64,000 bases of DNA, from contig CM055756.1 in NCBI GenBank assembly GCA_029465975.1, positions 786,470-850,469 of the forward strand. The letters are read 5' to 3'. The position numbers and the translations under genes were made by a program. This document shows positions 37,668 to 50,127 of the stretch, in pieces. A model generated the notes under the pieces. That model was given only the letters and a program-made list of their open reading frames with translations, was not told the DNA's origin and made no database searches. This DNA comes from Dallia pectoralis. Lineage: Eukaryota; Chordata; Actinopteri; Esociformes; Umbridae. Positions within the stretch are counted from its first letter, which is position 1; each line of letters starts with the position of its first letter.

Positions 37668-39110
37668 GCCTGACTGGACAGAAGACAGAGACTAAAACAG
37701 TTGTGAGAACACGAAAAGGGACAAAGCTTGTGACAACAAGACAACAATAACACTTCCATCATGCCTGTCATCTCAAATAGAAACACTTTATTATAGTCAG
37801 GAGAAGTTAACGCGCCACTGATGTTCCCTGCTCCCCTTTGACCTCTCACACCTACCTTGGCCTTGCCTCAGAGCCAGCCATGTTAATGGTCTCTGCTGCT
37901 GTGCAGCAACTGTGTTTGTGTGGGTGTAGAGCACTAAAAAGGATACCCAGTCCTGTAATGTGTAGAAGAGGCTATGGAAACCTAGGTGGTCCTAAAAAAG
38001 AGAAGTGTGAGAGAGAGGAAAGAAAGAAACTGGGTAGGTGGGAGACTGAGGGGACACTCAGGTTGTCTGTGTCAACAACACAGAAATAATTGGCCTGTAC
38101 CCTAAGGCCTTTCTACACTGTGGCCGTACGGGGGGGAGGGGGGCTGAGGGGCCATGGCCCTGGCGTTACACACAATTAGACCAGCCAAAGTGTCAACTAG
38201 GCTGGACAGGGGAGGTCCTGGACCTGTCAACCCCAGGGAGGGCTGCCCCTCTGCCCCTGGGGTAAGCCCTGGCGAGTCCCAGGTCACAGTGAAAGGCCCA
38301 CACTAACAGAAGGCCCCTGTCTAGATAAAAGCTTCCTGTCACAGTGATCTGAGGGATGGAGGCAGAAAAGGGAGTGCAGACCTGGCAAATTACACAGGAG
38401 TGGGTTTCTGTTGTTAATAGTGTGTGTGTGTGTGTGTTCATGCTACATGCTTATGTATGTTTGTTTCTCTCTATAAAATCAACTAAATCTCAATAACAGT
38501 GAATCTGCAATTCTAACTAATAAATCCCACACACGTCCCATGTACAATGACATTTCACCTAAACACTTGTTCTCATGTTTCTGAAAAGATCTGAGAGATC
38601 TTTGACTTGACCCCCACCTCGACCTCTACCCTAATGTGATAAAGAGGCCCAATCAGCAGAGGAAACACAGAGAAGTGACCAGGGATGCTGACTTGACCTC
38701 CAGGCCAGGCTTCAAACAGCAAGGGTCCACTGTTCTCCACACCTCTAAACTCAGTCTCAGACCTGGAAATGCCAGAGGTCAGCTCAAGTTTATAACATGT
38801 TTGTTTGTTTAAAAGTGTTCATCCGGAAAAAGGTTCAGTAGCTTCAAACACCACTTCACTCCTTCCCAAAAGTCTTTGTCAGTGGGCAAACATCCAAAAT
38901 CAGCAGAGGATCAAATAATTTATTCCTTCTCTGTACATCGCAAAAGCAATAAAGCGGGTACACAGCTCAAGGAGCGCTCTCCTCTTTCCTCAGGATTTGA
39001 ACTTAACCCCTAACAGACCCAGATATGAACTTAAATAAATGTAGCAGCCATCCTAGACCCAGGAATAGCAAATTGGGAACATTGTGTAGAAAATGAAAAG
39101 ATGAGATAAT
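37668..39110. other. unassigned non-coding DNA
   Basis: A short GT run lies at about 38419-38440. No gene is supported. Confidence 0.5.
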
Positions 39111-40318
39111 AATAATAAAATATAATAATAATACGTTTTATTTATATAGCGCCTTTCCAGGGCTCAAGGACGCTTTACAATTCAGGACATAAAACAGTAA
39201 GCAGTAATAACAAACATTACCACCAAAAAAACACAGAAGGACAACAACAGTGAAATACAAACTTACAAATAACACTTAGAGAATAAGTGGGTTTTGAGTA
39301 AGGATTTGAAATCAGATAGAGTACAGACATGGCGGAGTGATTGAGGGAGAGAGTTCCACAGTGTTGGTGCAACAACACTGAACGATCTAGCCCCCATGGA
39401 AGCTAGCCGGTGCTTAGGGACTACAAGAAGGCTAGAGTCAGAGGATCTTAGTGAACGTGTCGGTTTGTAGGGATGGATCAGGTTGCTAAGATAGGGGGGA
39501 ACTAAACTGTGTAGAGATTTAAAAGTGAGCAGGATGATTTTGAATTGAATACGATAGGCCACTGGCAGCCAGTGAAGATCAGACAGAATTGGGGTGATAT
39601 GAGCAGAACGCTTGGTGTGAGTAAGTAATCTAGCAGCAGAGTTTTGAATATATTGCAACCTGGAGATGGAGCTGGCAGGAAGACCAATAAAAAGGGCATT
39701 GCAGTAATCAAGACGTGATGTTATGAATGAATGAATTACAGTTTCAGCGTCTTTAGTGTTGAGGAAAGGACGGAGTTTGGCGATCCGACGTAAGTGAAAG
39801 AAGGCCGATTTAGTGACAGATTTGATATGAGACTGGAGTGAAAGGGAGGAGTCAAAAAGTACACCCAGATTTTTAACAGTGTTAGATGGTTTGATGAAAG
39901 TGCCCGCAATCTCGCACTTGAAATCAGTGGGAATTTTCCTGATAAGAGATGGAGTTCCAATAAAAATGATCACAGTTTTGTCCATGTTGAGTTTTAGAAA
40001 ATTACATTGAAGCCAATCTTTTATTTCATGCACACAGGCTGAGATTTTGTCAGTCGTGACAGACAAAACAGGTGTACAAACAGTGTATAATTGGATGTCA
40101 TCAGCATAGAAATGATAATTAAAACCATGACGTTGCAAGATGAGACCAAGAGGTATTATATCAATTATGAATAATAATGGCCCCAGAACAGATCCCTGGG
40201 GGACACCTTGCGTAAGGGGGACAGCAGGTGACCGAGAATCCTGTACCAAAATGTAGAATTGTCTGTCAGAGAGGTAGGAGTAAAACCAAGATAGAGCATC
40301 ACCAGAAATACCTACATC
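39111..40318 (-). mobile_element. 5'-truncated L2-type LINE
   Basis: On the minus strand, RT-coding sequence begins abruptly at about 40318 (GISGDALSWFYSYLSDRQ) and runs to 39263. A short 3' UTR (GGCGCTATATAAATAAAACG at about 39134-39153) and an ATT-rich tail (about 39111-39132) follow. Motif A and everything before it are missing because of 5' truncation. The coding part has no frameshift or stop, so this copy is younger than the other LINE relics at 7929 and 26130. Confidence 0.85.
39263..40249 (-). pseudogene. L2-type reverse transcriptase, C-terminal part
   Basis: The 328-residue open frame carries GVPQGSVLGP at residues 15-24, YADD at 48-51, KNLGVLFDSSLSLQSHI, SRLDYCNALFIGLP and SLHWLPVAYRIQFKI. 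It ends with LWNSLPQSLRHVCTLSDFKS and a stop at 39263. Homology extends upstream of the Met to 40318, so that Met is not a start. Without motif A the protein could not be a polymerase. The relatedness to the relic at 26130-26990 is visible in the LHWLPV and SLRSS-type motifs. Confidence 0.88.
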
Positions 40319-40443
40319 TTACATCATACAGATACATCTTCAGTTGTATTAACGAAGGTTTAGCTACTAGAACAGTGGTAACAGTCAGTAACAGTAAGTC
40401 CTCCCAACTATATACCCTGTCCAACTGGCATGGGTAGAGATTC

Positions 40444-40620
40444 TGTCATGAATCCTCTAAGGTGTAGTGCAGGGAAGCCGAATGCGGAGCAGGTTTACCG
40501 TCTGTGGTATTTATTTAAAAAAGTAAACACAACAACAACGAAAGGTGACAAAACTAGACACGGGTTAGCAAATATGTTCGTTGATAAACTCACTTTTTAC
40601 CAGCCAACCAACTAAAACCG
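40444..40620 (-). mobile_element. LTR 3' fragment, reverse orientation
   Basis: On the minus strand the end reads CTTCCCTGCACTACACCTTA and GGATTCATGACA. This matches the 3' end of the LTR at 51992-52391, which reads CTTCCTCTGCACTACACCTT and then GTGACA. An AATAAATACC polyadenylation-like motif lies upstream on that strand. The other end is not seen. Confidence 0.55.
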
Positions 40621-40914
40621 GAGAAAATTAAACTAGTGCTTCATCTGCACTAATCTGGTTATGCGGCCAATTTAGCGCACATGATCACTCACAACAACCG
40701 ATTACAATATTTTAACGTAAAGTACAGTAGTTGAATTCTTGATGTTTTTCATCAAAACTTGGCATTAAAAACGTTTTTCCTTTAAGTTTTTTATTTTCTC
40801 CAGTCACGTGGAACATTCTGTAAATTCTAGGTTCTTGGAAAGACAATCCAGTGTAAGATTGTATTGTAAATATATTTCAAATTTTCCCTTCATTTTCTCT
40901 ACGTTTTAGCCAGT

Positions 40915-41281
40915 TGTCACAACTGGTGAACGCTAGGTTCCCACTTTGGGTATATAGTGGGGTGCACTTCCTGTTTTCCGGTGTGTATGTTTTCATTGAG
41001 GTTAGTTAGCAATGAAGGATAGGTAAGTTACTGAGGAATGTCACTAGTTGCTGAGTATTATTTCAAAGTCACAGTTGTATTATAGTGAGTGTTCGGTAAC
41101 GTCATCGCTGTGTTGGAATTTGTAGTAAGTCGCTCAATTGCTCAATTTAATTTCAACCAGTTAGATGTTTTTCTTCACCGTTCGTTGCTGTATTGTTTTA
41201 TTTGAGTTAATAAAACCCAGAAACACTATTAGCTAGCTCTGCGCCTGGTTCTTCCGTGCACTGCACCTGAAGTTCGTGATA
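40915..41281 (+). mobile_element. probable solo LTR
   Basis: It begins TGTCACAACTGG, carries GGTATATAGTGGGGTGCACT (TATA-like, then the GGGTGCACTTCCTGTTT phrase of the 6279 LTR), and has an AATAAAACCC polyadenylation signal at about 41209. It ends with CTCTGCGCCTGGTTCTTCCG, TGCACTGCACCTGAAG and TTCGTGATA. The end has lost the usual GTGACA and no 5-bp duplication is visible, so the right border is approximate. Confidence 0.65.
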
Positions 41282-41324
41282 ATAATGGCATAGTCCAAAG
41301 TCTCTGTAGACCTCTGCCAAATGC

Positions 41325-41668
41325 TACATTTGGCAAAAACAAGGTACCAATCATCACCTGGCTACTACGGTGAAGCACGATGGTAGGAGCATCATTGTAT
41401 GGGGATATTTCTCAGAGAATATGCCAAGATTCAGGTCTGCAAATTTGGTAGAGTCGTATTCAAGAAGCCAAAAGAGCAACTGCAATGTACATGTTATAGT
41501 TTTGGTTTTTAATAAATTGCCTCTGCTTTTTGCTTCACGTCATGTCTTATTGTTATCATAACAGGGGGCAGATCATTGTAAAAATGTAATACATTTTGAA
41601 GAAAGTTCAAACCAACAAAATGTGGAAAAGTGTATTGGTCTGAATACTTTTTTTCTCACTTATCCTTT
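41325..41668 (+). mobile_element. Tc1-like transposon relic (3' part)
   Basis: 41339-41420 encodes GKNKVPIITWL in one frame and VKHDGRSIIVWGYFSENMP in another. These correspond to the Tc1 transposase stretch that normally reads like KHGGGSIMVWGCFSA. A piece at about 41500-41530 resembles the Tc1 3' untranslated part. 41618-41658 reads AAAATGTGGAAAAGTGTATT then GGTCTGAATACTTTTT, the typical fish Tc1 terminal repeat interior. The catalytic domain is mostly deleted. Confidence 0.65.
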
Positions 41669-41935
41669 ATTTGAATAGCAAGTGGGCTGAGAGCTTATTG
41701 ATGAAAGAGCTGTGAGGCTGATTGAAAGCCATGCATCAGTAAATGTCAACTGAATGTTTCATTTGTATTTAATTTGTTTTTTTATTCTGGCTAATGTAAT
41801 ACATTTTTAGCCTGGATGCTGTTGTTTTTCAGTGGCTGGCTGGTCCGTGGGCTGTTACAGTTGGGTTTATGACTGCATAGCCAGACCTAAAGGCTCCTCA
41901 ATGGCTTCCAGGCTATTGCAACCCTCTAAACACAG

Positions 41936-42035
41936 TCACACACACTCACACACCCAAACATGCACACACACGCATGCACACACACACACGCATGCGCACA
42001 CACACACACACACACACACAAACATGCACACACAC
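41936..42035. repeat. CA microsatellite with ATGC interruptions
   Basis: CA pairs broken by GCATG and AAACATG words over about 100 bp. Confidence 0.93.
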
Positions 42036-42263
42036 TTCTGCATCTGGACTTCATGCTAACTTATGGCAAACAACAGAAAGTAAAGCGAAACCAAACAGAA
42101 GTCTATACATTCCCCTGTCAGCTTCTGATTCAGACAGATTATTACACGTTTCATCTAAACATGCCCACACTGTATTTGCATCTACATTTGTGACTCACAT
42201 TCTCGGAGACCGGGCCGAGTTGCGATTCCACTCACGTTCCACAAACATGACTTCATGAAATGA

Positions 42264-42385
42264 GATATGTGGAGAGATGGGGAGAGATGTGGAGAGAGGT
42301 GGAGAGAGGTGGAGAAAGGTGGAGAGAGGTGGAGGGAGGTGGAGAGAGGAGGAGAGAGGTGGAAAGAGGTGGAGAGAAGGAGGAG
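42264..42385. repeat. GGTGGAGAGA minisatellite
   Basis: A 10-bp purine-rich unit with substitutions (GGAGGTGGAGAGAGG) repeated about 12 times. Confidence 0.9.
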
Positions 42386-43854
42386 GGAAACATGTCTGGG
42401 TTACATGTTTCTCTCTGTTCTAGGGTGAAGTGGTGGGGAGAGAACTTCAAAATAAACAACAAAAAAGCCCCCTCTTCCTGTCCTTGTTCGTCATGGCGAC
42501 CTGTTTGGTTACATGTAACAATATCTTTGAAAATCCACTTTAGAGATTTAACAGTGTGTTTTGGTTTCAGGGATTGGTCCCCCATGTAACTAAATCTGTG
42601 ACAGTTCAACCATATACCCCAGCCCTTCTCACCCCCACCACCCCCCACGACCAATCTAGCCGCTCTAAAATGCCTCAAAAAACACACTCTCTCGCTCCAC
42701 ATGCCCCCTGTAGGAATTTGGTTCTGGGTGTAACAATATATATGTCACATCTCTCCATTTACTGTGACCTTGTTGACCCTGTACAGTACGGGACAAGACG
42801 GGACAGGACGGGATGAGGGGTGTGAGGGGTTGAGCGGTGCCGTGGTGCGTTTGGGGTGGTTGTGGTGGGGGCCGGGGGGTGGGCGGGCTGTGCATCGGAT
42901 TTCCCCTACCCTGGGACAGAGCTACAGTCCCAGTGGGCTCAGGTTTTGCCAGCAGGCATCAATCTCCCCTATCTGTCGGTTATACTCCCCTCTGAACCCT
43001 TGACCCCTGACCTCACTTGCCCCCCACTTTTTCTACGGGTTGCTGCTTTGTGATTGGTGGACAAGAGTCAAGAATAGCAGGTGATCTCTCCTGTCATGTC
43101 ACAGTCTGTCCCAAGGAAACAATGTCACCTGTAGTTCTACAGAGCAATGCTCTCCTTTTTCTTACGTTCTGTACTCCATTTGGGTTGGCCTGGAGGAGAT
43201 TTTCTGTAATGTAAGAGTGACTTACATTAGTGAGCGCATACAATTCCAGCCTAATTCACAGTGAAAGATAAAGAAGCTTGCTGTTACATGTTAATTATTA
43301 GCCCAAACATCCTTTTTTGCTTCATTTGAATGACCACAACACCTGCTTAATAGGGAATTTTTTGAGTCTGACATCTACTTACGAAGCAAATTTTTTCTAG
43401 TTTTTTTATAGTAAAATATCACCTTACGATTATGTTATTTGCCAAACTAGACATTGCCATGGCCTTAATGGTACTTCCCTTCCTTGTTTTTTGTTAATAT
43501 TCATTCTTATTCTTTCATTAATGTATTTACAAAAGCCATTTTATTTTATTTTGTTAAAGTGTGTGCTGATAACCTGCTATTTGAGACTAGGCTATTTTAT
43601 GTATACATTTTGAGTGTCCATTATATGAGTTGTTTTCTTCTTGATCAGTTTCTTTAACTCCACTTCATAACATCCTTGATTATTATGTCACCATTCTCAT
43701 GGTATCAGTGTCTTTCTTACTCCTTTGGCAGAAGACAAAGAAGTTGTCCGTAAATCCCAACCATCTCTCTTTATGGATCAGCCCTGCCAATGCTTTCGTC
43801 TGAGTAAAGGATGATAATGTACTCTGAAGATGGAAGCTCTGTGTCTGCTGGTGC
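42386..43854. other. unassigned non-coding DNA
   Basis: A G-rich GACGGGACAGGACGGG stretch lies at 42788-42815. The rest shows no gene. The part at 43300-43700 is AT-rich. Confidence 0.5.
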
Positions 43855-45063
43855 GGAGAGATGCTGAGGCTATGGGGAGTATGGAGAGGTGCTGAGGCTA
43901 TGAGGAGTATGGAGAGATGCTGAGGCTATGGGGAGTATGGAGAGATGCTGAGGCTATGGGGAGTATGGAGAGATGCTGAGGCTATGGGGAGTATGGAGAG
44001 GTGCTGAGGCTATGGGGAGTATGGAGAGATGCTGAGGCTATGGGGAGTATGGAGAGATGCTGAGGCTATGGGGAGTATGGAGAGGTGCTGAGGCTATGAG
44101 GAGTATGGAGAGATGCTGAGGCTATGGGGAGTATGGAGAGATGCTGAGGCTATGGGGAGTATGGAGAGATGCTGAGGCTATGGGGAGTATGGAGAGATGC
44201 TGAGGTTATGGGGAGTATGGAGAGGTGCTGAGGCTATGGGGAGTATGGAGAGGTGCTGAGGCTATGGGGAGTATGGAGAGATGCTGAGGCTATGGGGAGT
44301 ATGGAGAGATGCTGAGGCTATGGGGAGTATGGAGAGATGCTGAGGCTATGGGGAGTATGGAGAGATGCTGAGGCTATGGGGAGTATGGAGAGATGCTGAG
44401 GCTATGGGGAGTATGGAGAGATGCTGAGGTTATGAGGAGTATGGAGAGATGCTGAGGTTATGAGGTGTATGGAGAGATGCTGAGGTTATGGGGAGTATGG
44501 AGAGGTGCTGAGGCTATGGGGAGTATGGAGAGGTGCTGAGGCTATGGGGAGTATGGAGAGATGCTGAGGTTATGAGGAGTATGGAGAGATGCTGAGGCTA
44601 TGGGGAGTATGGAGAGATGCTGAGGTTATGAGGAGTATGGAGAGATGCTGAGGTTATGGGGAGTATGGAGAGGTGCTGAGGCTATGAGGAGTATGGAGAG
44701 ATGCTGAGGCTATGGGGAGTATGGAGAGATGCTGAGGCTATGGGGAGTATGGAGAGGTGCTGAGGCTATGGGGAGTATGGAGAGATGCTGAGGCTATGGG
44801 GAGTATGGAGAGGTGCTGAGGCTATGGGGAGTATGGAGAGGTGCTGAGGCTATGGGGAGTATGGAGAGGTGCTGAGGCTATGGGGAGTATGGAGAGATGC
44901 TGAGGCTATGGGGAGTATGGAGAGGTGCTGAGGCTATGGGGAGTATGGAGAGATGCTGAGGCTATGGGGAGTATGGAGAGGTGCTGAGGCTATGGGGAGT
45001 ATGGAGAGATGCTGAGGCTATGGGGAGTATGGAGAGGTGCTGAGGCTATGGGGAGTATGGAGT
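43855..45063. repeat. 28-bp minisatellite, about 43 copies
   Basis: The unit begins GGAGAGATGCTGAGGCTATG and continues GGGAGTAT. Three sites vary among copies: GAGAGATG or GAGAGGTG, GGCTATG or GGTTATG, and GGGGAG or GAGGAG. The variants are mixed in a non-random, locally clustered order, which suggests repeated short duplications. Stops occur in the unit, so no long frame results. Confidence 0.95.
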
Positions 45064-48000
45064 CATCCCAGAGGGTCACAGCGGAGGGTAACATGACAAA
45101 CCATTTGTGGAATGCCTGTCTCCTGCCGTCTCCTTGATTCCCCTTGAATCATTAATCGGGTCTGCTGGTCCAGTGTCATCCTGTCCGGTCATTATGGCGA
45201 TCTGAGGGCTTTCTCTCCCTCTCTGTCTCTTCTCTGGGTCTGTCAATGAAACGCTGAGGTCAACGAACAAACAGGATTTCATGGGGCATCCCTCAAACTG
45301 TGGACTCCTGAATTTTCCTTTCTTCTTTTGCTCAATCTGTCTCTTCCTCTCTTTTTGACTCCTCCTTTGGTTTTAGAGCAAGTGATGTGGAAGTCCATTT
45401 TTTGGGGGTACCTGGCACTTAATTGAAGCATGCATTCAGTCACCAGCTCTTCCCTTTCATCAACCCGCCTCGGAATCCCTTCATCAATTATCTCCTCCCT
45501 TAACAGAATTCTTTATCCCTCCATCACTCTGTGTCACTCATTCATCAACGTCCAGCAAATCCCCTGATTTCAGAGATATCTCTTCCAAACCCCCGTTCTC
45601 TCTACTTTCTCGCCAAAGCCTTTACTTCCATTCCATCTCATTCTCTCTTCTCTTTCATTTCCGCCCATTCTCTTGTCGGAAGCCGTCAGGCTCCTTTTCG
45701 TCAGCTTGTCTAAAAGCCCAGCTTTGAAATGCTAGCCAGTGTTTTTAAAATAAAATAAACAGATTTTCCATTCAAACTATGTTTAACCTATTATAAGACA
45801 GGTGGCAAACTGCAAACCAAAACAATACGCATAACCCATTTCCCATTTTTTGTCTGATTAAAGAAATGTGTCTGCTGTCAAATATGAAAATAGATTTTGT
45901 CTTCAACAGAATTTGTTAAGGAACACAACATTTCACTTTAGAGGAACAAAAAGCAAACATTTTGACAGCATTCTTTTCCCATCTCTCACATTAAAATGTT
46001 TAGACTACATTGCATTGCAGTTACTTTATTTCTGGCTGCCATATAAACATCTGCAATAATCTTTATTAGATTACAAAATATAATAATACATATTTATCAT
46101 ATTACTGATAATATGCACTGATAACTAATTAGTTAACTTAATAGTTAACACCAAACTCTCTTACATTACAGGCTTAATACAGGCTTATAACTACACTACT
46201 GGACCTAACAACTCTTCTAAACGTATCCAGAAACGTGTGGTTATGGCCAGAAGGGATACAACTTATTCTAAAGTGTTTCTACACTCCTGCTAGAAATTGT
46301 CTAGCTATGTTGGGACTTTGCAGGGTAGTCAGAATCATCAAGTATTGACTGAAGTTATCTTAATATTCCCCCCAACAAAAAGACAACATAGATTTGACTG
46401 ACTAATGAGTAGAAACTCAATGTCTGCAGCAACTTGAAACAACCCTGGTAATTCACACCAGCCCATTGTTATGCATTCCAATGGCATTGAACTAATTGGC
46501 ATGTCACATCGATATCCAGATGGTGACCAATGTTTCTAGGATACAGTATGTATCGCTCAATGATCAAAATAAACATAACTAACTGATGTTGCCAGGTTGA
46601 CAGCATAACCACTAGTTTTATCAAGCCAACTAGTTAGTTAGTACAACTAATCTTACACTCCAAGGCTGTCAGTATTAGCTGCGGTAATGTTCATACAGGA
46701 ACAAAGCGCATTCACTACAAAAGATTGACAATTCACTTTGGAGCAGCTGTGAAAAGCAGGTGTTGACACAGGAGTCGGTTAGCATTAGCTAAACGGAGGC
46801 AGCGACATGCAATTGTCAGCTAGCGTCATGAATACTTACAACAGTGTTAGCTAACAGCTTTTTACATAGCAACAGAGATGCTAACTTTCCTGAAATATAT
46901 TTAACTATTGTGTTTTGCAGCATTGTCTTATTTTTGTTTAATTTGCTACAGATCAGAAATAGTGTGAATTGGCGTACAAAAAACAATAGCTACATTGAAA
47001 CATGTGAAAAATGTAAACAGTATTAACATTACTCAAACTCAAATGTATTGTTTAAATCTTTGCCTTGGAGGCAGGCAGGAAGGGGCCAGCTGTTGCTTTT
47101 TGGGGCGCCATAGGCAGATTTGTGTTGGGGCAAACTTAATTGGAACATTTCTTAATAAAAAAAAAACATTTATGTTTCTAGGATAGTTTCTTGTAAGTGG
47201 TTTGTAGTACACATTTTGAGATGAAGATGAGATGAAAATAAAAAGCTTTCAATACCTATTTGAGATTTCATTTCCAAAATTCTATACATTTTGATGTTGA
47301 GTATTTGTTTTGCTTTCTCCGAACAAATTTAATTTCCTTCAATTTTACAGTAAGGCAGATAAATTCCTTGCAATTCAGTTTTGCCATGGGTTATTTCCTG
47401 CATGTCCACATATGCTGCACTGTCATGTCTTATCTGGTATCCTGTTAGATCTTAGGTATTCTCCCTGTAATTTCCTTGGTCTTTCTCCACCAGGACATGA
47501 GACATAAGACCATGCTTCGGGAATACCTGGCTGAATGACTTTTAACTGTCCCTTTCCAAAGTCCACTTGGTCATGTGACTTATCTATATTCTGCCTGACA
47601 ACGGCTGTTGTCGCTACACACCTCCCACCTGGTTGTGACTGTCTTTTCAACCTTAACACTTGCCTATGAAAAACAACATTTACACTTTCCTCAGAGGATA
47701 CACTTTCCCCCCATTTTCTACCTGTGTTTATTTGCGAACACTTGGTTATGAAAAGTCAACTGACACTTATTTTGACACCAGAGGAGTAGGTTTTTCTCAG
47801 GTTTTGTTGAAAGGCCACGTACTAGATACATCTGAAACCAGCACAAGCTGAAAAAGACTGTTGTAAAAAGTGCTTTAAATACATTTCATACTTTAATTCT
47901 AATGTACACTTTCCTTTACACTTTCCCTGTTCAACACTGATGTTTCTATATGTTCCTGGGACCCTTTAAAATTAACAGGATGTAGTCATGGCAACGTTGC

Positions 48001-48230
48001 TAGTAAAACAAAACACGATTTCATTAGCCTAGTCGGTATCAAATAAAATGTTACAACCCAGATAATTTACAGCGTTACTTGTAGACATGGTCTAGGATAA
48101 TTCCTTCTCATGACATGAATACCTGCTGGTAGAATTGCATTCCCTGCACTGGGCTGTGTGAAACACAACCTGTGCTGTTCAGGATAACCTAGTCTGCTAT
48201 AAACCCCTTTATACCATAGGTTAAAGATCA
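45064..48230. other. unassigned non-coding DNA
   Basis: No gene is supported over 3.1 kb. The frames at 45076-45282, 46844-47186 and 47260-47659 are short and lack motifs. The stretch at 47060-47140 (GGAGGCAGGCAGGAAGGGGC, then GGGGCGCCATAGGCAG) resembles an element end, but I could not find its partner. Confidence 0.45.
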
Positions 48231-48742
48231 TTAGACTACGGCTGACATTAGCACACTATGCCACTTAGCTAAGCCTGCACCTGCATGGTAGTGTAATTCT
48301 CTCTCAGATCCCATTCTTTCTTTTGGCCCCTTTAAAGGCAGAGGCCGTGTGATTATGACGGCCCTTCCATTCTTCCCTATATACCTCCACCCCGCTGCTT
48401 TGGCGGTACTTTCAATTGTCGATACTGTCAGTGAAACCCCATTGATAGCCACCTGCAGGTTGGGACGGTTGGGATTCTCTGTTGTGTTCATCTCAATCAG
48501 CCTGTGACCCTCTCTGAAGGGGTGTGGGAACTGAGAGAGACAGAGCTGGTTGGAGGGATTGAATTTAAGGAAGCGTTAAGTATTGGATGGAACACTTCTG
48601 CCACAATGCCATCAAAATATGGAGGAGTTGGAATGTAATATACCACATAAAATCCTATGCCATTATTATAGGGAGAAGGGGCTACGTGAGTTTGCCACGT
48701 ATGGGTGAGCTGTGTTGTCACAGGGTGTGTAGGGGAGAGCAC
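48231..48742 (-). other. two adjacent minus-strand frames of unknown origin
   Basis: The first frame (48742-48497) contains SPYNNGIGFYVVYYIPTPPY. The second (48491-48231) contains RPNLQVAINGVSLTVSTIES and AAGWRYIGKNGRAVIITRPL. They lie end to end six bases apart. Composition looks more protein-like than the other chance frames, and they sit next to LTR fragments (48780-49000). A degraded retroelement or an isolated exon are both possible. I do not recognise a family. Confidence 0.25.
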
Positions 48743-48779
48743 TTCTGTGTATCATGTTGATTAGGAGCACAGCTGTTTT

Positions 48780-49005
48780 GGTTTTAGCTAAGCACCAGGC
48801 ATAGTTCAGTTAATCAGTGGGCTCTTTATGGTCCCTGGTTAGGTTCACGGGTGCTTGTTATTAATATAATGTTACATAGGTTAGTTAATCAGTGGGCTAT
48901 TTAAGGTCCCTGGTTAGGTTCACGGGTTCACGAGTGGTGAACTAGTTTATAAGTGGTAAACACTCTGGCTAATTAGTGGGGTGCACTTCCTGTTTTCCGG
49001 TCATT
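48780..49005 (+). mobile_element. LTR-like fragment with an internal duplication
   Basis: It contains GTGGGGTGCACTTCCTGTTT at 48978-48997, the phrase shared with the LTRs at 6279 and 40915. Upstream, a block of about 46 bp beginning AGTTAATCAGTGGGCT and ending AGGTTCACGGG is present twice, at about 48807-48852 and 48883-48925. Neither LTR terminus is clear. Confidence 0.5.
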
Positions 49006-49513
49006 AATATTATGAAGAATTCACAAAGCCATTCTTATAATTTACAGCCTACACAAACACTTCGATCTGCAGTGAAAAATTAAATTAAAACAAAAACTAA
49101 ATACAACAAGATAGTAACGTAAATTCAACATATATATCCACAAAGAAAACTGATATTTTCTGTAATTATATTGGAAAGTTATGTAATTCATCCTCATAAA
49201 TAATATGGTGAACAGAACAAAATCATGTTTAAAACTGATATTCTTGTTGATGTCTAGATAGATAGTCTTTATTATCCACTGGGGAAAGTTGATTTTATAG
49301 TATAAATGTCATTATCAGCTACAGAATCATAGTGAAAAGGGAAACCGGCGTAGGGCGTGCATACTCAGAATATGTCTGCCTGTACGCACATACTATCTTT
49401 CGTCAGTACCCCACTTTCGACGCAAATCCACCGCAAAGTTTTATGAATGAGGCCCCAGGTCTCTTCAGCAAAGGGTTTACAGACCATTGCAGGTAACTCC
49501 ACAGAAACTAGGT

Positions 49514-49910
49514 CCATACCTGCCAACACTCGTTTTTTAGCCCCGTCTCCTAGACCCCTCCCGGTTTGTTATTTCTCCCGGTAAACTCCCGTTATTTTCA
49601 TGGCACAAACTCCTTATAAAATATTTGGACCAATATGTTTTTCTAATGTTGACTAGTTACCAGATCTTCTATGAAAAGTATCCTATTCATACAATCCACA
49701 CCTGGATCTGGCAACCTTTAAGTCAGTTGCGCAGTTGATCTCCGTGCAATAATATAGATAGCATCATGGCAAGTGAAGGAGGTGTTCACGCAAAAAAATG
49801 GAAGTACAGCAATTTCAACACTGTTGGACGCAACAATTTACATGCATCATACAGATTCAAATACATTAAAAGACAGCTGCACCTTGGTGCAGAAGAGGCA
49901 CACAAGGGCA
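49514..49910 (+). mobile_element. hAT-like transposon 5' relic
   Basis: It begins CCATACCTGCCAACACTCG and continues with CTCCCGGT-rich words, like the 5' end of a fish hAT element that starts with CATACCTGCCAACACTCCCG. A frame from 49766 reads MASEGGVHAKKWKYSNFN and later YRFKYIKRQLHLGAEEAH. This resembles the segment leading into the BED-type finger of that transposase family, which usually continues with CTLC. The match stops at 49910, where the 44-bp minisatellite begins. Confidence 0.5.
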
Positions 49911-50127
49911 GGTCTCTAAAGGTTAAGGTCCTCTGGTTAACTCCTCAGACCTCAGGTCTCTAGAGGTTAAGGTCCTCTGGTTAACTCCTCAGAACTCAGG
50001 TCTCTAGAGGTTAAGGTCCCCTGGTTAACTCCTAAAACCTCAGCTCTCTAGAGGTTAAGGTCCCCTGGTTAACTCCTAAGACCTCAGGTCTCTAGAGGTT
50101 AAGGTCCCCTAGTTAACTCCTCAGTTT
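49911..50127. repeat. 44-bp minisatellite, about 5 copies
   Basis: The unit begins GGTCTCTAGAGGTTAAGGTC and continues CCCTGGTTAACTCCTAAGAC plus CTCA. Copies differ by a few substitutions. It directly follows the hAT-like relic. It is followed by a smaller duplication, CTCAGTTTGTCCACCATGC. Confidence 0.9.

Noticed and set aside
36778..37849. Overlapping minus-strand frames of MLSGSAQWECSVGVLS type
   Set aside because: They are the 13-bp satellite read in three frames. The same peptide in every frame shows it is an artefact.
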